NCBI GenBank assembly: GCA_029747015.1 | Contig: JAKOGI010002226.1 | Location: 1 to 64,000, forward strand | Source of the DNA: Carnegiea gigantea | Lineage: Eukaryota > Streptophyta > Magnoliopsida > Caryophyllales > Cactaceae | DNA: 64,000 nt | Direction of reading: 5' to 3' | Part shown: one piece after another, positions 31,954 through 43,100 of the stretch | Position numbering within the stretch: position 1 is the stretch's first letter | How the letters are laid out: each line of letters starts with the position of its first letter | Notes under the pieces: generated by a model | What the model was told of the DNA's origin: nothing | Databases searched by the model: none | Seen by the model: the letters and a program-made list of their open reading frames with translations, nothing else | Program-made: the position numbers and the translations under genes

Positions 31954-33176
31954 CCATCAAGTATAGATATCCAATTCCCCGCCTTGAGGATATGCTTGAT
32001 GAGTTATATGGTTCTAGTGTGTTCTCTAAGGTGGATTTGAGAAGTGGTTACTACCAAATCCGCATTAGAGAGGGAGATGAATGGAAAACGGCCTTCAAAA
32101 CCAAAGGAGGCTTATATGAGTGGCTAGTCATGCCATTCGGATTGTCAAATGCTCCAAGTACCTTCATGCGGCTCATGAACCAAGTGTTCCGGCCCTTCAT
32201 TGGCAAATTCGTTGTGGTGTATTTTGATGACATCCTCATCTATAGCAAGAATGAAGAAGAGCACCTTCAACATCTCACACAAGTCATGAAGGTTCTAGAG
32301 AAGGAAAAGCTCTATGGTAACCTCAAGAAGTGCGCATTTTTCACTCATGAGGTAACCTTCCTTGGTTACATTATCACAGGTGAAGGCATCAAAGTTGATG
32401 AGAGTAAAGTGGAAGCAATTCGGTCTTGGCCAACCCCCAAGAGTATTCATGATGTGCGAAGTTTCCATGGGCTTGCCTCATTCTATAGGCGGTTCATTAG
32501 AAACTTTAGTACCATTATGGCCCCTATGACCGAGGTTATCAAAGGTGCATCGTTCAAGTGGACTCCCAAGGCTCAAGAAGCCTTTGAAACCATCAAGTCC
32601 AAACTCACCCAAGCACCGGTTCTTGGCTTGCCATGCTTTGATAAAGTGTTTGAGGTAGAGTGTGACGCATCGGGAGTTGGCATTGGAGGAGTTCTCACTC
32701 AAGAAGGGCGGCCCTTAGCCTTCTTTAGTGAGAAGCTTTGTGACTCAGGGAGAAAGTACTCCACTTATGATAAGGAGTTCTATGCAATAGTGAGGTACCT
32801 TGAGCATTGGAATCATTACTTGGCGGCTAGTGAGTTCATCTTGCACTCCGATCATGAAGCCTTGAAATACATTCAAGGGCAACATAAACTTAACTCACGG
32901 CATGCCAAGTGGGTGGAGTTCCTCCAATCTTTCAACTTCACCATCAAGCATAAGTCCGGAAAGCTCAACCAAGGAGCCGATGCCTTGTCAAGGAGGCACT
33001 TATTGCTATTCCAACTTGATGCTTGCATTCTTGGTTTTGAGCATTTGAAGTCCCTCTATGAGAATGATGAAGATTTGGGAGAGCTCTACAAGGAGTGCCT
33101 TCGACATCCCAAAGGTGACTTCCTTGTCCAAGATGGATTTTTATTCAAGGGATCAAGATTGTGTGTGCCTAAGTGA
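31954..33176 (+). pseudogene. pol: I-1 reverse transcriptase and RNase H
   Basis: This continues after the 1-bp deletion. RT fingers and palm contain [17 protein letters not shown] and [14 protein letters not shown]. The polymerase active site YFDD is at 32220-32231. RNase H has Asp in CDASG (32664-32666), Glu in YDKEFYAIV and Asp in HSDHEAL (32850-32852), then GADALSRRH. It ends at TGA 33174-33176, where the relatives have TGC (Cys). The same frame then carries on into integrase. RT and RNase H copy the genomic RNA inside the particle. Confidence 0.93.
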
Positions 33177-34454
33177 GGCACAAGAGAGTTACTCATACGT
33201 GAGGTCCATGGAGGATCTCTTGCCGGTCACTTTGGAGAAAACAAGACCCTTATGATGTTAAGGGAACATTATTATTGGCCGAGTATGAGCAAAGATGTCC
33301 AAGATGTGTTGAAGAGATGTGCCACTTGCCAAGTTGCCAAAAGCCACCTCCTACCCCACGGCTTATACACTCCCTTACCTACTCCCAATCATCCTTGGGA
33401 GGATGTGAGCATGGACTTTGTTCTTGGCCTTCCAAGAACACAAAGGGGTAAAGATTCGATCTTTGTCGTTGTTGATCGTTTTTCTAAGATGGCCCATTTT
33501 ATACCTTGTACCAAGACCAATGATGCCACCCACATTGCCGAATTATACTTCAAGGAAGTAATGAGGCTACATGGCATCCCTAGATCCATTGTTTCGGATA
33601 GGGATACCAAGTTCCTTAGCCATTTTTGGGTGACACTTTGGAAGAAGATGGGAACCAAGCTCAAGTATAGCACTTCATGCCACCCTCAAACGGATGGGCA
33701 AACCGAAGTCACCAACCGGACTTTGGGAACCCTCTTAAGAGTGCTAGTGAAATCCAACATCAAAGCTTGGGACTTAGCCCTGCCACAAGCCGAATTCGCC
33801 TTCAACAAGTCACCTAGCAAGGCCACGGGCTTATCTCCATTCAAGGTAGTCTATGGGATGGATCCTTTGAGTCCCCTTGATCTTGCTCCAAGAGAAATGA
33901 ATGAGAAGCCTCACATGGAGGCTAGCAAACGGGTGGAGGAGATCCAGAAGCTCCATGAAACCGTGAAGGCCAAAATTGAGAAGGCCAATGCCTCATACAA
34001 AGACCATGCCAACAAGCATAGAAAGAAGATGGTGCTTCACCCCGGTGATTTGGTATGGGTTCACTTAAGAAAGGAACGGTTTCCTTCTAAGAGGAAGAGT
34101 AAATTGATGCCAAGGGCCGATGGTCCTTTTGAAGTATTGGAACGCATCAATGATAATGCATACAAGATCAATTTGCCCGGTGAGTATGGAGTTTCGGCTA
34201 TTTTCAACGTAGCCGACCTTAGCCCTTATGAGGAGGATGATAGTCTTATTAATTTGAGGGCAAATTCTCTTCAACAAGGGGAGGATGATGGAGGTCCATC
34301 CCCTAACATGATCCATGGCCATCAAGGGAGCCCAAAAGGTCCAAACCTCATGTCCAAGATGCAAGAAATCAACCTAAGGGAACAAGGAAATTATTTCCTC
34401 AAAACTGGAATTTCAGGCGTGCACAAACCCGGTTTTGTGCACGTTATTTCCTAA
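33177..34454 (+). CDS. pol: I-1 integrase with tail crossing into the 3' LTR
   Basis: This is the same frame as the RT part, with one stop at 33174 between. The zinc-binding HHCC region (HYYWPSMSKDVQDVLKRCATC) is followed by the catalytic core: first Asp 33414-33416 (SMDFVLGLP), second Asp 33597-33599 (SDRDTKF), Glu 33705-33707 (TEVTN). There are 35 residues between the last two, the D,D35E spacing. The C-terminal part is RFPSKRKSKLMPRADGPF and FNVADLSPYEED. The frame crosses the polypurine tract (QQGEDDGG) and adds about 55 LTR-encoded residues to 34454. I see no chromodomain. Confidence 0.92.
   Translation, partial: GTRELLIREVHGGSLAGHFGENKTLMMLREHYYWPSMSKDVQDVLKRCATCQVAKSHLLPHGLYTPLPTPNHPWEDVSMDFVLGLPRTQRGKDSIFVVVDRFSKMAHFIPCTKTNDATHIAELYFKEVMRLHGIPRSIVSDRDTKFLSHFWVTLWKKMGTKLKYSTSCHPQTDGQTEVTNRTLGTLLRVLVKSNIKAWDLALPQAEFAFNKSPSKATGLSPFKVVYGMDPLSPLDLAPREMNEKPHMEASKRVEEIQKLHETVKAKIEKANASYKDHANKHRKKMVLHPGDLVWVHLRKERFPSKRKSKLMPRADGPFEVLERINDNAYKINLPGEYGVSAIFNVADLSPYEEDDSLINLRANSLQQGEDDGGPSPNMIHGHQGSPKGPNLMSKMQEINLREQGNYFLKTGISGVHKPGFVHVIS
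34272..34285 (+). promoter_or_regulatory. Polypurine tract of I-1
   Basis: CAACAAGGGGAGGA directly precedes the 3' LTR and is also translated as part of the pol tail. Confidence 0.88.
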
Positions 34455-35406
34455 ACTTCCCAAGGCTGAAATGGGGTTGCAGGAAGCCTAAGTTTAAGTT
34501 CAAGATGTGCTCTCTCCATCAAGACCTCTTGCAAGTCATTTGGAGATCATTTGGTACCTCAAAACCTCAAGCCAAGTCAGACACTACATTCTGGCCAGAA
34601 ACTGGACTGTCCGAATTTAAGGGCTGTGTTGGTGGACTTTTTCTCCTCTATTTGGTTTGAAACTTTTATGCCTTGAAAGTAATTTAAAAATATTATCAAA
34701 TGGCCATAAAAAAACTCAGCCAAATTACACACATATAGAGCTATTAACCACCAAAACATTGCACAAAACACCCTTTACCCGGTACATGCCCAGCCGGTAC
34801 AAGAGAGAGAGGAGTGAGGTGTTTTGCTCTTTTCCATGCTTAGCCACTTGCAAGAGTCATTATGGGAAGTACCAAGCTGCCAAGGAAGCTTCCATTCACC
34901 CCAAGATCGACACATCATCCTCAAGATTAGCATTGAAGAGGTGTCAAGTGGAGGATGCATCTATCCTTTTTTGCTTTGATTTGATCTTTGTATTTTTGCC
35001 TAGTTTAGCTTGTAGTGCAACCTAAGGCCTATGCTTGTACTTGAAAAGCTTGTATTAATACCCCCCCAAGGCTTGGCCGGCCACTCACTCAAGCATTTGT
35101 ATGAAATGAAGTTGAGCTTTGCTCCTTTGAACTCCCAAACTCTCTTCTAGCTTATCTCTTCCTTTGGCCGGGTTGAGTGGTGATCTAGCAAGAGTCTTAA
35201 CTCCTTCTTGGTGGTGTTTCTGTATCCAAGGGGTGGTTAAGGGCCCTAACATCTTTCCTTGGTGGTGTTTCTGTATCCAAGGTTGGTGTTAGTTCCGGTT
35301 GCTTATCCAAGTCTAAGGTGAGTTTGTGGTTTCAAAGTTGCCTTGAACTTCTTGCACTTTGCTTACATCTTTCCCATCCTCTTGACTTTCCCTAGTGGAT
35401 ACATCA
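34286..35406 (+). repeat. I-1 3' LTR
   Basis: 1121 bp, very similar to the 5' LTR. Differences seen include a 1-bp indel near 35380 and substitutions near 34596 and 34670. Confidence 0.95.
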
Positions 35407-35409
35407 AGT

Positions 35410-35415
35410 ACTCAT
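35410..35415 (-). CDS. gag: Start codon fragment of the A-3 gag
   Basis: On the minus strand ATG AGT is separated from the rest of gag (28397 and below) by I-1. The preceding leader (GTGATCACA) matches A-1, A-2 and C. Confidence 0.8.
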
Positions 35416-35512
35416 TGTGATCACAGGAATGAACGGTTGTGCTTGACTGTGTTTGAAATGATTTCAGAGATAAGCTGGGAATGACGTGGGGTTCAGGCCA
35501 AGTTCTGAACTT

Positions 35513-35524
35513 GCTCTGATACCA
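35513..35524 (-). promoter_or_regulatory. Primer binding site of A-3
   Basis: On the minus strand this reads TGGTATCAGAGC, four bases after the 5' LTR end. Confidence 0.9.
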
Positions 35525-35528
35525 AAAT

Positions 35529-37232
35529 TGATGTAAGTCTCAAGGGAAGGAAACAACCCAAGTACTCACGTCGAAGGAGGCTAGAAAACAAGCAAACTCT
35601 CACGGCCAGGGGTGGCACGGCCGTGCTTGATGGCACGGGGTGACCGTGCCAATTCACTGCCTAGCTTGCCTGGGTAAGCCCTTCTTCACGGTTTGAGATA
35701 GCTTTGAAGGTTATTGGAAGTTCGATGCAATCAGCTATGTCAAGGCTTGATTTTGTGTGGAAAATAGGAATCAAAGGAGTAAAGGAAGTGAGGAAAGTAG
35801 AGGAGGATGAAGAACACTAAGAAGAACAAAAAGTAACTCACGGTTTGAGAGGAGTGAAACCAAGAGTTAGTTTGTGAACTTCAAGAGTGTTTAATGAAAC
35901 TTGGATAGTTCTAAGCCAGATGATTAGATAAGATACACTATTAATCACTTAGCTTAGGGCCCTTAATCTTTGATTAGGATAAGATACACCACCTAATCAA
36001 TGATTAAGACTCACTTGAATACCACCTTAATCGGCCTAATTAAGGATAAGCAAGTTAAGTGTTTAAGAGGAACTCAAGACACAAAGTCTTTGCTTTCTTT
36101 CAATACTCAAGCTTCTTTTTTACAAAAGAGCAGCCAAGGCACTTATATAGCCTTGTGATTACATGAAAAGGGCTTTCCTTCTAGGCAAGGAAAGTCATTA
36201 AACTAATCCTATGCTCAATAATACATGGTTTAAACTAAAACATACATAAGCTGAAAGTTTATATTTCAAAGCACTTAATTTATCTTCCTAAGCCTTTCCT
36301 ATGCATTAAGGAATGTAGATGACTCAATTTCCCAGCTAGGAAGGTAAGAGTGCACGGCTGCCATCTCAAAAGGACTGAAAATTGCATGTGTGCCATGTCA
36401 TGCTTGAGTGGTCGAATGAGAGCTTACAAAATGGTGGCGTTTCACTAACTCCACGTGTCTCTCTCTCAAGTAGCTGAGTGGTGCTTAATCAAGCAGCTCG
36501 AAATGACCTGCTTGGCAGCCTTCCACCTTAAGCAAACCCCTTGAAGGAGGAAAACCACCAGGCTAAGCAACCAGGTGTCAAGCAGCCGGTTTCTGCCTCC
36601 ACTTGCAACGCGTGTTTGACACCTCAAATGATGACTAATTGCTACGTTTCTTACATGGTTAGAAACCTCAAGATGTCTAGTTTTCCCTCCAATTGGAATC
36701 GTAGCATTTGGACGTCATTTGCCCCTTGAGTCAGCTTGATTCCCAAAACCGTGCAGATTGGACTCCAAAACAGCACAGGTTTACTAATTAGCTTAGTTCA
36801 CTAACCAATTGAACTCCAAATCTGGTAATTCTAATTGGAAATGAAAGCTAAGATCTTAAGATTTTCAAGGATGCAAAAATTGGACACTTAAACCTCATGG
36901 AAGATTAAGAAATATAATCTCCAAAACCGGGTAAAATCTGGATGTAAACTATCTTCAGGGCAGTTTGACTTAAACATAGATTTTGGATGACCAAATGAAC
37001 ACCAATGAGGCTGAAACCTGTTTTATTAGAAACCTAACATCCTAGGGTTTATGAGAACACCAAAATTAAGGACTTAAGTCACCCCAAAATTAGGTGACCA
37101 TAATCAGATTTCACGGGTAAGTGCAATCTGACCCGGCAGCATGGTGTATTTTGATGTCTAGGCTTGTTTTTTTGATTTTTGGTTCTTGCCTAAACATTAT
37201 GGAAGTGAGGGATGACCAGCAAAACTTCATCA
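35529..37232 (-). repeat. A-3 5' LTR
   Basis: This is the 1704-bp partner of 25175-26879, highly similar by eye. GC motif 35614-35650. Confidence 0.94.
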
Positions 37233-37237
37233 CTTTC

Positions 37238-37254
37238 CCTTGAGACTTACACCA
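37238..37254 (+). repeat. C-1 5' LTR, last 17 bp
   Basis: CCTTGAGACTTACACCA follows the CTTTC duplication and completes the LTR cut at 25174. Confidence 0.92.
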
Positions 37255-37258
37255 ATTT

Positions 37259-37270
37259 TGGTATCAGAGC
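37259..37270 (+). promoter_or_regulatory. Primer binding site of C-1
   Basis: TGGTATCAGAGC lies four bases after the LTR end. Confidence 0.9.
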
Positions 37271-37368
37271 AAGTTCAGATCCTTGCTTGAACCCCACGTC
37301 ATTCCCAGCTTAGCTCTGAAATCATTTCAAACACAGTCAAGCATAAACCGTTCCTTCCTACGATCACA

Positions 37369-37803
37369 ATGAGTGCTAGCATGTCTGTGGAAGAAAGACT
37401 TGAGGTTCTTTCCAAGCAAATGCAAGAACTAAGTGTGAGTAATCAAGAACTTAAGGCTCGAAATGAGTACTTGAGGAAACAGCTTGGAAACCACATGAAA
37501 CAAAAGCAGAAACTTCAAGAATCACCAAGCATTCGGATTGGAACAGATTATGGCTATGAAGAGGAAGCTAGCAATGCGTTATCTGAAGAAGAAGTGCCCT
37601 TTGAAAGAATACAAAGAAGAGCACGGCCTACTTTCAACTCTAATGAGATCAAGGTTGACATTCCTGAGTTCGAGGGTAAGTTAGATCCTGATGAGTTCAT
37701 TAAATGGTTACACACAGTGGAACGTATCTTTGAGTTCAAGGAGATTCCAGAGGATAAGAAAGTCAAAATAGTTGCTCTTAGACTAAGGAAATATGCCTCC
37801 TTA
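37369..37803 (+). pseudogene. gag: C-1 gag, N-terminal part
   Basis: It opens at ATG 37369 (MSASMSVEERLEVL). The coiled-coil N-terminus is followed by the first half of the capsid domain. It is cut at codons for YASL by B-2, and the frame resumes at 40485. It is almost identical to C-2 59797-60231 and close to family A gag, which links the two families. Confidence 0.93.
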
Positions 37804-38993
37804 TGATGTATGTGTGGGTGGAAAGTGATCCAAATAAAACTCAAACAAATCCAAACAAGAATCAAACCAAAGAAGAGTGAATATGGAAGATAGATTGAGA
37901 TGGATTGAAGAACAATAACAAAAGAGAACAAAGGGATAAACAAGACCTTGCACTTGAGATAATCCTTCACGGAGCCACTCAAGGACTTGATCTTGGGCAA
38001 ATTCTCTTGTCTTTACCAAGGAATCACTCCAATTGGAAAAGGAAGAGAACCTAGAACACCACTTGAACTTGCCAAAATTCAAGATATAGAACTAGGGATT
38101 TGGAATACTTTTGAGAATCACACTCAAAGGTAATTGTATTTCACTTGGGAAAGCTTACAACTCTGAATTGAAATGCAACTACACAACCCACCTATTTATA
38201 GGCTAAACAAAGACAACCAAAAGACTTAAAAACTCCTAGCAATTAAAACTAGAAAATTGAAAAGGCTTGGAAAATGGAAAAGACTCAACATAAAGGGGTG
38301 GGGGAGGTTACAAAGAATATTCTAGGCTTCCAATCAGCTGAAGATATCCATCTAGAATACTCCAAGTCGTGCATGAAGTCATCCACATGATGTCATGTAA
38401 CCAAAGTCTCTTCATTTGCCCAACATTTAATCCTTGCAGCAGCCTCCACTTCAACTGCGCATAACTCTCAGCACACACGTCCAAATCAGGTAATTCTGGG
38501 CTTGTTCGAAAGCCCTGGAAATTTATTTTCCAGAATGGGCTCATTTGCTCAATTTGGATAAGCCGATCAAAAGTTATGGCCCGAACATTACACCTATATC
38601 AGAACTGGATTGGAGCAGGACAACTTCCCTTTGAGTGCTACTTTGCCCAATCAAATGACGTCCAAATTAAATAAAATTGGGCTTATTTTAAAGCTGACAT
38701 CTTAAGCTTCAAAACCATGTGGCCCCTCAAGTTGTGGGTCCACTTGAGCTAGTCCAAAAATGAGCACAAAAAAAATTACCTTCCGCAGGGATGAATCGGG
38801 CACCAATTCTTCCGGAAGGAATATGAGTTTTATCCAGATTTTCGCCACTTGCTTGACTTCTTCATGGTGTCTAAAGTCCTTGAACTCACATAATAAGAGA
38901 AAATATGAGAGTTCCCATGCACGCTCTTGTTTGACACTTTTCTTCTTGGAAGTTGACCTTAAATAAAAATGATGCATATGGGAATATGCATCA
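37804..38993 (-). repeat. B-2 3' LTR
   Basis: On the minus strand it starts with the 24-bp hairpin TGATGCATAT-TCCC-ATATGCATCA. The loop differs from B-1 (TTCC) while both arms are unchanged. Confidence 0.94.
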
Positions 38994-39250
38994 TACTCCC
39001 CGGGTGGTTTTGAGTTTGTCCTCAAACTCAAAGGTTTAGCAAGCCTCTCAACAAAGGGTTCACGCTCATAATATGGGAGCTTTTGGGGAAGGAGGTCACA
39101 GGGCATCACCTCTAGAGAGATATAGAAGAGGGTGAGGGGAAGATAATAAAACGGGTCATACCTGGTGAGGAGAAGAGGCGAAAGTGAGAAATCTTCTTTG
39201 GGGGCAAGGGTTTGGGAAGGATGAATGAGGGTTAAGGCCTGTTGGTCCAT
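38702..39250 (-). CDS. Family B tail open frame (B-2), internal region plus LTR
   Basis: This is a 182-codon frame. The internal part (LTLIHPSQTLAPKEDFSL, LTRYDPFYYLPLTLFYISLE) is collinear with B-1 10876-11170. It crosses the polypurine tract (PGEYDAY) and continues for about 97 residues in the LTR (HMHHFYLRSTSKKKSVKQE, ELVPDSSLRK). Many residues differ from B-1 but the frame is open throughout. No gag or protease remains upstream, so translation from the genomic RNA would start at a non-gag ATG. Function unknown. Confidence 0.55.
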   Translation of the reverse strand: MDQQALTLIHPSQTLAPKEDFSLSPLLLTRYDPFYYLPLTLFYISLEVMPCDLLPQKLPYYEREPFVERLAKPLSLRTNSKPPGEYDAYSHMHHFYLRSTSKKKSVKQERAWELSYFLLLCEFKDFRHHEEVKQVAKIWIKLIFLPEELVPDSSLRKVIFFVLIFGLAQVDPQLEGPHGFEA

Positions 39251-39289
39251 TTGAGGTATACCTCAATGGGTTAAGGCTCTGATACCAAT
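38994..39289 (-). other. B-2 internal region with primer site and polypurine tract
   Basis: The primer site TGGTATCAGAGC (minus strand) is at 39276-39287, directly at the 5' LTR. The polypurine tract (CACCCGGGGAGTA on the minus strand) is at about 38994-39006. The two sites are about 270 bp apart. Confidence 0.85.
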
Positions 39290-40479
39290 TGATGTATGTG
39301 TGGGTGGAAAGTGATCCAAATCAAACTCAAACAAATCCAAACAAGAATCAAACCAAAGAAGAGTGAATATGGAAGATAGATTGAGATGGATTGAAGAACA
39401 ATAACAAAAGAGAACAAAGGGATAAACAAGACCTTGCACTTGAGATAATCCTTCACGGAGCCACTCAAGGACTTGATCTTGGGCAAATTCTCTTGTCTTC
39501 ACCAAGGAATCACTCCAATTGGAAAAGGAACAGAACCTAGAACACCACTTGAACTTGCCAAAATTCAAGATATAGAACTAGGGATTAGGAATATTTTTGA
39601 GAATCACACTCAAAGGTAATTGTATTTCACTTGGGAAAGCTTACAACTCTGAATGAAAAATGCAACTACACAACCCACCTATTTATAGGCTAAACAAAGA
39701 CAACCAAAAGACTTAAAAACTCCTAGCAATTAAAACCAGAAAATTGAAAAGGCTTGGAAAATGGAAAAGACTCAACATAAAGGGGTGGGGGAGGTCACAA
39801 AGAATATTCTAGGCTTCCAATCAGCTGAAGATATCCATCTAGAACACTCCAAGTCGTGCATGAAGTCATCCACATGATGTCATGTAACCAAAGTCTCTTC
39901 ATTTGCCCAGCATTTAATCCTTGCAGCAGCCTCCACTTCAACTGAGCATAACTCTCAGCACACACGTCCAAATCAGGTGATTCTGGGCTTGTTAGAAAGC
40001 CCAGGAAATTATTTTCCAGAATGGGCTCATTTGCTCAATTTGGATAATCCGATCAAAAGTTATGGTCCGAACATTACACCTATATCAGAACTGGATTGGA
40101 GCAGGACAACTTCCTTTTGAGTGCTACTTTGCCTAATCAAATGACGTCCAAATTAAATAAAATTGGGCTTATTTTAAAGCTGACATCTTAAGCTTCAAAA
40201 CCATGTGGCCCCTCAAGTTGTGGGTCCACTTGAGCTAGTCCAAAAATGAGCACAAAAAAAATTACCTTCCGCAGGGATGAATCGGGCACCAATTCTTCCG
40301 GAAGGAATATGAGTTTTATCCAGATTTTCGCCACTTGCTTGACTTCTTCATGGTGTCTAAAGTCCTTGAACTCACATAATAAGAGAAAATATGAGAGTTC
40401 CCATGCACGCTCTTGTTTGATACTTTTCTTCTTGGAAGTTGACCTTAAATAAAAATGATGCATATGGGAATATGCATCA
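39290..40479 (-). repeat. B-2 5' LTR
   Basis: 1190 bp, the same length as the 3' LTR. The LTR-encoded frame is open here too (40188-40463). Confidence 0.94.
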
Positions 40480-40484
40480 CCTTA

Positions 40485-43100
40485 TGGTGGACAAACCTTA
40501 ATGCTAAGAGAACTAGAGAAAGGAAGGGTAAGATTGCTACTTGCGACAAAATGAAAGCCAAGATGAAGGCACGGTTTTTGCCTTCTACGTATGTCCAAGA
40601 TCAATACATGCTCTTTCATCATTTGAATCAAGGCAAGATGAGTGTTGAAGAATATACTCGTGAGTTTGAGAAACTCATGATCAAATGTGACATTCATGAG
40701 CCTGAAGAGCAGACCTTGGTTCGTTACCTAGGAGGGCTTGATCCTAGGATAGCCAACGTGGTTGAGTTGCAAGCTTATGCCACCTTTGACGAAGTGTGTG
40801 TCCTAGCACACAAGGTGGAGCAACAAAGAAAGTCTAGGATGAATGTTCGTGATTCATTCAAGCCCTATTCTACACCAAACCGTGGGCAACCCTTAAACAA
40901 GGGGAGTACCACACCTCAGCCTAAATCATCTACCCCTTTCCCATCTAACCCACAAAAGAACCAAGCTCCTCAAAGGCCATCACCACCAAACCCCCCACGT
41001 CCAAACCCATGCCCTATAAGCCAAAGAAGGTGTTACAAGTGCCAAGGCTTAGGACATATTGCTTCTGATTGTCCTAGTCGAAAGGTAGTCACCTTAGCTG
41101 AATGGGAAGCCATAGAGGGAGAGTTTGCCGAGGAGAAAGAAGAGGAAAAGGCAGAAGATGCTGAGAGCGATCATGAAGATGATCAGGAGGAGTTTGTGGA
41201 AAACGCAGATGAAGGTGAGATGCTAGTAATTCGAAGGGTATTGAGCAATCAACGAGTTGCTAAGGATGAACAACGTGAGAACATCTTTCACTCACGGTGT
41301 ACAGTCCAAGGCAAAGTGTGCTCGTTAATCATCGATGGAGGAAGTTGTGCCAACGTTGTTTCATTAAGCATGATTGAGAAACTGAACCTTCAGTCCACGG
41401 CACATCCACACCCATACAACATTCAATGGCTAAATCAAGGCAAGGGATTACAAGTTAACTCTCGTTGCTTGATTTCATTCTCTCTTGGTAAGAATTACCA
41501 AGATGAACTTTGGTGTGATGTTATCCCCATGGATGCTTGTCATATTCTGTTAGGACGGCCATGGATGTATGACAGGAAGGTTATGCATAATGGTTATCTT
41601 AATACTTATTCTTTTACCAAAAATGGCAAGAAGATTACCCTGAATCCTATGTCACCATCCGAACTCCACAAAATGAAACCACAAAAAATCCAAAATCAAT
41701 CTGACTTGCTTTTGACATATGTTGAACCGCTTTTAAAGGCCTCTCAACATGAGTTCAAGGCCTTGAAAGAATGGATATTGCAAGTACAAGGTGAACCAGA
41801 AACACCACTTCCATCCCATCCCATAGCCAAGGTCATATTGAATCAGTTCAGTCACCTATTTCCAGATGAGATACCTTCGGGTTTACCCCCAAAGCGTGAT
41901 ATTCAACATCATATTGACCTTGTCCCAGGATCCATTCTACCTAATAAACCAGCCTAGAGGACAAATCCCAAAGAAACTCAAGAGATTCAGCGTCAAGTTG
42001 AAGAATTGATATTCAAGGGGTTGGTACGAGAATCCTTAAGCCCGTGTGCTGTTCCTGCTCTTTTGGTTACAAAAAAGGATGGTAGTATGAGGATGTGTGT
42101 TGACAGTAGGGCCATAAACAAGATCGCTATCAAGTATAGGTATCCTATACCTAGGCTTGAAGATATGTTGGATGAGTTACATGGCTCTAAGGTGTTTAGC
42201 AAGATTGATTTAAGGAGTGGTTATTATCAGATTCGTATTAGGGAGGGCGATGAGTGGAAAACTGCTTTCAAGACTAAGGGCGGATTATATGAATGGTTAG
42301 TCATGCCTTTCGGTCTTTCCAATGCCCCTAGTACGTTTATGAGGTTGATGAATCAAGTATTTCGGCCATACTTGGGCAAATTTGTGGTCGTTTACTTCGA
42401 TGATATATTGGTGTTCAGTAAGAATGAGCAAGAACATCTAGATCACTTAACTCAAGTGATGCTCGTTCTTGAAAAGGAGAAGTTATTTGGGAACCTAAAG
42501 AAGTGTACCTTCTTTACGCATGAGGTTACCTTCTTAGGCTATACTGTTTCTGAAAATGGTATTAAGGCGGATGAAAGCAAGATTGAGGCTATTCGAACTT
42601 GGCCTGTTCCTAAAAGTATTCATGATGTTCGAAGCTTTCATGGCTTGGCTTCTTTCTATAGGAGATTCATACGCAATTTCAGCACTATTCTAGCTCCTAT
42701 GACTGAAGTTCTCAAGGGTTCCTCGTTCACTTGGAATCCTAAAGCCCAAGCGGCTTTTGAAGAAGTGAAAGAGAGGCTAACTCAAGCACCGGTTTTAGCT
42801 CTACCATGTTTTGAGAAGGTCTTTGAAGTTGAATGCGATGCTTCTGGAGTTGGTATTGGAGGCATTCTTACTCAAGAAGGACGCCCTTTGGCCTTCTTCA
42901 GTGAGAAGTTATATGATACCAGGAAGAGATATTCAACTTATGACAAGGAGTTCTATGCCATCGTTGGATGCCTAGAACATTGGAACCATTATTTGATTGC
43001 CAGTGAGTTCATTCTGCACTCAAATCACGAGGCTTTGAAGTATATTCAAGGCCAACATAAGTTAAACTCATGCCATGCTAAATGGGTTGAGTTCCTGTAG
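40485..43100 (+). pseudogene. gag-pol: C-1 gag C-terminus, protease, RT and RNase H (stop at 41955)
   Basis: This continues the gag cut by B-2: end of capsid domain, CCHC knuckle (CYKCQGLGHIASDC, near 41031), acidic linker, protease IIDGGSC near 41330, RT with YFDD near 42393. TAG at 41955-41957 is TAC in C-2, so it is private to C-1. RNase H has CDASG but HSNHE, with Asn where I-1, H-1 and G-2 have the catalytic Asp, and the frame ends at TAG 43098-43100. Both of these last changes are also in C-2. Confidence 0.92.

Larger units (their letters stand above)
28403..35406 (+). mobile_element. Element I-1, nearly intact Ty3/gypsy-type retrotransposon
   Basis: This is a 7.0-kb element with LTRs of 1122 and 1121 bp, which by eye differ at about a dozen positions. 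The exact duplication AGTAC is at 28398-28402 and 35407-35411. Gag-pol needs only three changes to be open: two stops and one 1-bp deletion. All catalytic residues looked for are present. It is the innermost, so youngest, insertion of the main nest. Confidence 0.96.
25175..37232 (-). mobile_element. Element A-3 (minus strand), gag-only, with I-1 nested in gag
   Basis: The duplication CTTTC is at 25170-25174 and 37233-37237. The LTRs are 25175-26879 (1705 bp) and 35529-37232 (1704 bp). The internal region, once I-1 is removed, is about 1.64 kb, the same as A-1 and A-2. It was inserted in the C-1 LTR in opposite orientation, so that related A and C LTR sequences face each other. Confidence 0.95.
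37804..40479 (-). mobile_element. Element B-2, miniature family B element (296-bp internal region)
   Basis: Two 1190-bp LTRs (37804-38993 and 39290-40479) flank an internal region of only 296 bp. The exact duplication CCTTA is at 37799-37803 and 40480-40484. The internal region keeps the primer binding site, the end of the family B tail and the polypurine tract, and nothing else. The two LTRs differ at a modest number of places. Since it has both LTRs and a perfect duplication it was inserted by transposition as this short form or shrank afterwards without touching its ends. Confidence 0.93.

Noticed and set aside
33252..34454. Chromodomain at the end of I-1 integrase
   Set aside because: The C-terminal part has no recognisable chromodomain core; it passes straight from FNVADLSPY to the polypurine tract and LTR-encoded tail.
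38760..38966. Plus-strand open frame repeated at 40246-40452
   Set aside because: It is the complement of the LTR-encoded part of the B tail frame; it repeats only because it lies in both B-2 LTRs.
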